Shown here in pieces: positions 61,745 to 64,000 of a stretch of DNA of 64,000 nt. A program made the translations under genes and the position numbers. The notes under the pieces were generated by a model that saw nothing but the letters and a program-made list of their open reading frames with translations, searched no databases and was not told the DNA's origin. The DNA lies in assembly GCA_020639235.1 (NCBI GenBank), contig JACKHC010000002.1, positions 259,458-323,457 of the forward strand, read 5' to 3'. This stretch comes from Phycisphaeraceae bacterium (GTDB taxonomy: Bacteria; Planctomycetota; Phycisphaerae; Phycisphaerales; UBA1924). The number at the start of each line of letters is the position of its first letter. Position 1 is the stretch's first letter.

Positions 61745-62104
61745 ATGGCGTCAGACGACTCACGACTACGCGTCCGCAAAGAGTCCGGCGTGATCCGCGC
61801 CGAGTTCGTGGACCGGAACATCCTCGACGAGGCCAACATCCAGGCCATCACCGACGAACTCCTCGCGCTCGTCGTCAACGAGCCCAGGCCCAAGCTGCTC
61901 ATTTCCTTCTCCAATGTGGATCATCTCTCCAGCGCGGCCCTCGGCGCCCTGATCACCATCCACAACAAAATGAAGGGGCTCTCGGGACAACTCCGCCTCG
62001 CCGACATCGATCCCCAGATCTACGAGGTCTTCGAGATCACCAAACTCAACAAGCTCTTCCAGATCCACGAGACCAGCGACGAAGCCGCCGACAGCTTCGC
62101 CTGA
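61745..62104 (+). CDS. STAS domain anti-anti-sigma factor-like protein
   Basis: A 119-residue SpoIIAA/RsbV-type protein. The phosphorylation loop is VDHLSSAALGAL, where one of the two Ser would be phosphorylated by the cognate kinase. GGAGG lies 10 nt before the ATG. The adjacent downstream gene encodes an RsbW-like kinase, so the two probably form a partner-switching pair. No sigma factor or phosphatase is nearby. Confidence 0.9.
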   Translation: MASDDSRLRVRKESGVIRAEFVDRNILDEANIQAITDELLALVVNEPRPKLLISFSNVDHLSSAALGALITIHNKMKGLSGQLRLADIDPQIYEVFEITKLNKLFQIHETSDEAADSFA

Positions 62105-62156
62105 GCACCACCAGCACGCGCCCAAGGCCCCGCCGCCCCAAGGAACCCCCAAGAGC

Positions 62157-62570
62157 ATGAGTGCGCCGAAGACACACGACGCCATCTCGCTCACCAACGA
62201 CCCCCAGCAGGTCCGCGCCGCGCGCGAGGAGTTCGCCGGCGCCATCGAACACTTCGGATTCCCTCGCGAGGCCGCCTTTGCCGTCATGCTCGCCTTCGAC
62301 GAGGCCGTCGCCAACGGGCTCAAATACGGCGCCGCGCAGCAGCCCGGCGGCGCCATCGACCTCTCATGGTCCGTCCAGAAGGACCGCGTTCGAATCGTCG
62401 TCGACGACCACGGCCCCGGGTTCGACCCCGACAACATCCCCGACTGCACGCTCCCCGAGAACATCGAGAAGGCGTGCGGCCGCGGCGTCATGCTCATGCG
62501 CGCCTACATGACCAGCGTCGAGTTCAACGACAAGGGCAACAAGGTAACCCTCGTCTACGAACGCAACTGA
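62157..62570 (+). CDS. RsbW-like serine-protein kinase / anti-sigma factor
   Basis: A 137-residue GHKL ATPase of the RsbW/SpoIIAB type. N-box FDEAVANGLKYG, G1 box VDDHGPGFDP and G2 GRGVMLMRAYMT are all present. Such proteins phosphorylate the STAS partner and otherwise hold a target (usually a sigma factor) inactive. It follows the STAS gene by 52 bp and abuts the convergent gene at 62572. Confidence 0.9.
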   Translation: MSAPKTHDAISLTNDPQQVRAAREEFAGAIEHFGFPREAAFAVMLAFDEAVANGLKYGAAQQPGGAIDLSWSVQKDRVRIVVDDHGPGFDPDNIPDCTLPENIEKACGRGVMLMRAYMTSVEFNDKGNKVTLVYERN

Positions 62571-62571
62571 C

Positions 62572-63615
62572 TCACGCCTCGGTCGTCAGCCACCGCAGAT
62601 CGTCCACGCCCGCCTCGCTCAGGTCCGGGCCCGTCTCGCGCTCGAGCATCTGCTTGAAGTCCTCGGGCGTGATCCGATCGTGCGCCACAAACTCGATCGC
62701 CCCGATCTGGCTCTCCTCCGCCGCCCCCTCACCGCCCACGCTCTTCGTGATCGCGCCCGCCGCGATCTCCTCAGCCTCGTCCAGGTTCGCCGCGCGCAGA
62801 AACAACTCCGCGTAACGGGGCACGCCCGGCGCGCCCTCCTCTTCGGCCGGCGGCGGCACGCAGCGTGCCACGCACCGCCACGCCGTGATCCCCAGCTCGT
62901 TCCCCTCGTCGTCCAGGTTCGTGGTGCCATCGACATTGAACTGCAGGATCCAGAGGTCGCGCAGGTCCTCGATGATCTCCTCCGCCGCCATCGGCTTGGA
63001 CTCGTGCTCCGGCGCGAGCAGCACCGTCCGGTGCTCGTGCTCCACGGAGTCGGGCCCCGCCAGCTTCTCGACCTGCTCAAGGTCGAAGGCCGCCAGAAGC
63101 TTCTCGATCTTCTCCTTCATCGAGAGCTCCGCCCGGATCGTCACGATCTTGTGCTCGTCCACAAACGCGTACAGGAACGGCTCGAGCGACATCAGCCCCC
63201 ACCCGACCATCCCGTCCTCGAAGAGCCACTCGCTGTAATCCCGCAGCCCGTCGAACACCCGCTCCACCGCCACGAGGTCGTACGCGATGTACGGATCGAC
63301 CTCCCGGTACGCGTCGTGCCCGAGTACATCCAGAATCGGATACACCCGCGGCGGGAAGTACGTCACCAGCATGTTGCAGAACGCACGCACCCGCCCCGCC
63401 GGCAGGAGCACATCGAACATCCAGCGGTCGGGCCACTCCTCCCAGTCCTCGACCTCCGCCCCCGAGATAAAGAACTCCGCCCCGTCCGCGGCCTCGAACT
63501 CCGTCACGAAGCCCGGCTTGGGCACCATCGGCTCAACCGGGTACACGCCGAGCGGAAAGGCGAACCCGTCGATCTCGACGCGCTGGAGCCCGGTATCGAT
63601 CAGTGGTGCATTCAT
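62572..63615 (-). CDS. Conserved hypothetical acidic cytoplasmic protein
   Basis: A protein of 347 residues (361 if ATG 63657 is used). It has no signal or membrane segment and is strongly acidic. It has a Trp/Tyr/Phe-rich N-terminal half (DWEEWPDRWMFDV, MLVTYFPPRVYPILDV) and a helical middle (SMKEKIEKLLAAFDLEQVEKL). The C-terminal region is rich in Glu and Ala. No family was recognised. The stop is 1 bp from the RsbW-like stop. Confidence 0.65.
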   Translation of the reverse strand: MNAPLIDTGLQRVEIDGFAFPLGVYPVEPMVPKPGFVTEFEAADGAEFFISGAEVEDWEEWPDRWMFDVLLPAGRVRAFCNMLVTYFPPRVYPILDVLGHDAYREVDPYIAYDLVAVERVFDGLRDYSEWLFEDGMVGWGLMSLEPFLYAFVDEHKIVTIRAELSMKEKIEKLLAAFDLEQVEKLAGPDSVEHEHRTVLLAPEHESKPMAAEEIIEDLRDLWILQFNVDGTTNLDDEGNELGITAWRCVARCVPPPAEEEGAPGVPRYAELFLRAANLDEAEEIAAGAITKSVGGEGAAEESQIGAIEFVAHDRITPEDFKQMLERETGPDLSEAGVDDLRWLTTEA

Positions 63616-63745
63616 CTGGGCCAAGAGCGTACCGCCACACGCTTCGAATTGCGTCATAGGGCGCGATGGCCCATGATACGTCCCAATTATCCCCTCCCGG
63701 CTCCGATCAGGGAAGGGGCCTCATGCACGCATCAGGAGACCGCGG

Positions 63746-64000
63746 ATGCAACAGTTCAAACACTTTCTCGACGCAATCAACGGTGTGCTGTGGCACGACT
63801 TCGTGCTCTACGCACTGCTCGGCGTCGGTGTCCTCTTCACGCTCTGGACGGGCTTCGGGCAGTACCGGGCCCTGACCCACGGCGCGGCGGTCGTCCGCGG
63901 CAAATACGACGATAAGAACGACCCAGGCGCCATCAACCACTTCCAGGCCCTCTCGACCGCGCTCTCCGCGACCGTCGGCCTCGGCAATATCGCCGGCGTC
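63746..64000 (+). CDS. Sodium:alanine/glycine symporter (AGCS family), truncated by the window edge
   Basis: The first 85 residues are visible and the frame is open to the last base. They match the AGCS start: WHDFVLYALLGVGVLFTLWTGFG (first 20 residues: WHDFVLYALLGVGVLFTLWT), then FQALSTALSATVGLGNIAGV with the GNIAGV motif in the Na+-binding region. The protein would import alanine or glycine with Na+. AGGAGA lies 7 nt before the ATG. It is divergent from the gene at 62572. Confidence 0.88.
   Translation, partial: MQQFKHFLDAINGVLWHDFVLYALLGVGVLFTLWTGFGQYRALTHGAAVVRGKYDDKNDPGAINHFQALSTALSATVGLGNIAGV

Overview
This is a roughly 65% GC, gene-dense bacterial chromosome segment, most likely from a planctomycete of the class Phycisphaerae. 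The best taxonomic clue is the secreted protein at 54685-55308. It ends in a PEP-CTERM-type anchor of the Ala-Pro-Gly-Ala / Gly-Leu-Gly-Gly-Met / Ala-Ala-Arg-Arg-Arg-Arg kind common in that class. Supporting clues are peptidoglycan and FtsQ-like genes next to one another without ftsA or ftsZ, a very long secretin, the FloA/NfeD cluster, and frequent GTG/TTG starts. No rRNA, tRNA, CRISPR array, insertion sequence or prophage gene was recognised. The window reads as core chromosome.

Layout. 1-3267: serine biosynthesis (DUF1015/SerK-like, serA, serC), followed 35 bp later by a six-PAS HWE histidine kinase (3303-6746). 6747-7890: a 465-bp gap that may hold a structured RNA, then an orphan mraZ with a 10-bp-periodic operator. 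7891-10508: an amidohydrolase, a lipoprotein and an amidohydrolase-like protein lacking the usual metal ligands. 10712-16434: a TPR-like secreted protein, tpiA, secG, yicC, a kinase-like phosphotransferase and a PDZ protein. 16424-21202 (minus): leuS and folC. 21414-25255: LOG-family protein and lipoprotein, then minus-strand clpS / 2-hydroxyacid dehydrogenase / pdxJ joined by 4-bp overlaps, then a HU protein. 25249-29466: trpE, exbD/tonB-like pair, Rrf2 regulator, secreted protein.

29482-34058 (minus) is a membrane-microdomain cluster: Nudix, long NfeD protease, short NfeD, a half-length FloA paralogue and full-length FloA. 34144-39946 runs murC-murB-ddl-ftsQ-like, a membrane protein and greA. 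hflX is convergent with greA. 41566-44961 holds a CtpA-type protease, tsaD and a GGQ release-factor-like protein. The minus strand 44971-51023 carries a lipoprotein, an M48 peptidase, dapF, a GNAT acetyltransferase and a GT39-like glycosyltransferase, several translationally coupled. 51111-55308: a NifU-like scaffold, csrA, rsmA, a HAD phosphatase, a phosphotransferase and the PEP-CTERM protein. 55584-64000: priA, an orphan secretin, a STAS / RsbW-like pair, an unknown protein and the start of a Na+/alanine symporter.

Most same-strand neighbours are coupled by ATGA- or GTGA-type overlaps. Eight of eleven convergent gene pairs end within 15 bp of each other or overlap. Several genes have a TAnnnT -10-like hexamer only 6-8 nt before the start codon and no ribosome binding site, which suggests leaderless mRNAs. 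The items I consider least explained by known biology are the half-FloA paralogue inside the NfeD/FloA operon, the structured region downstream of mraZ, the apparently metal-less amidohydrolase, and an FtsQ-like gene in a probable FtsZ-less lineage.
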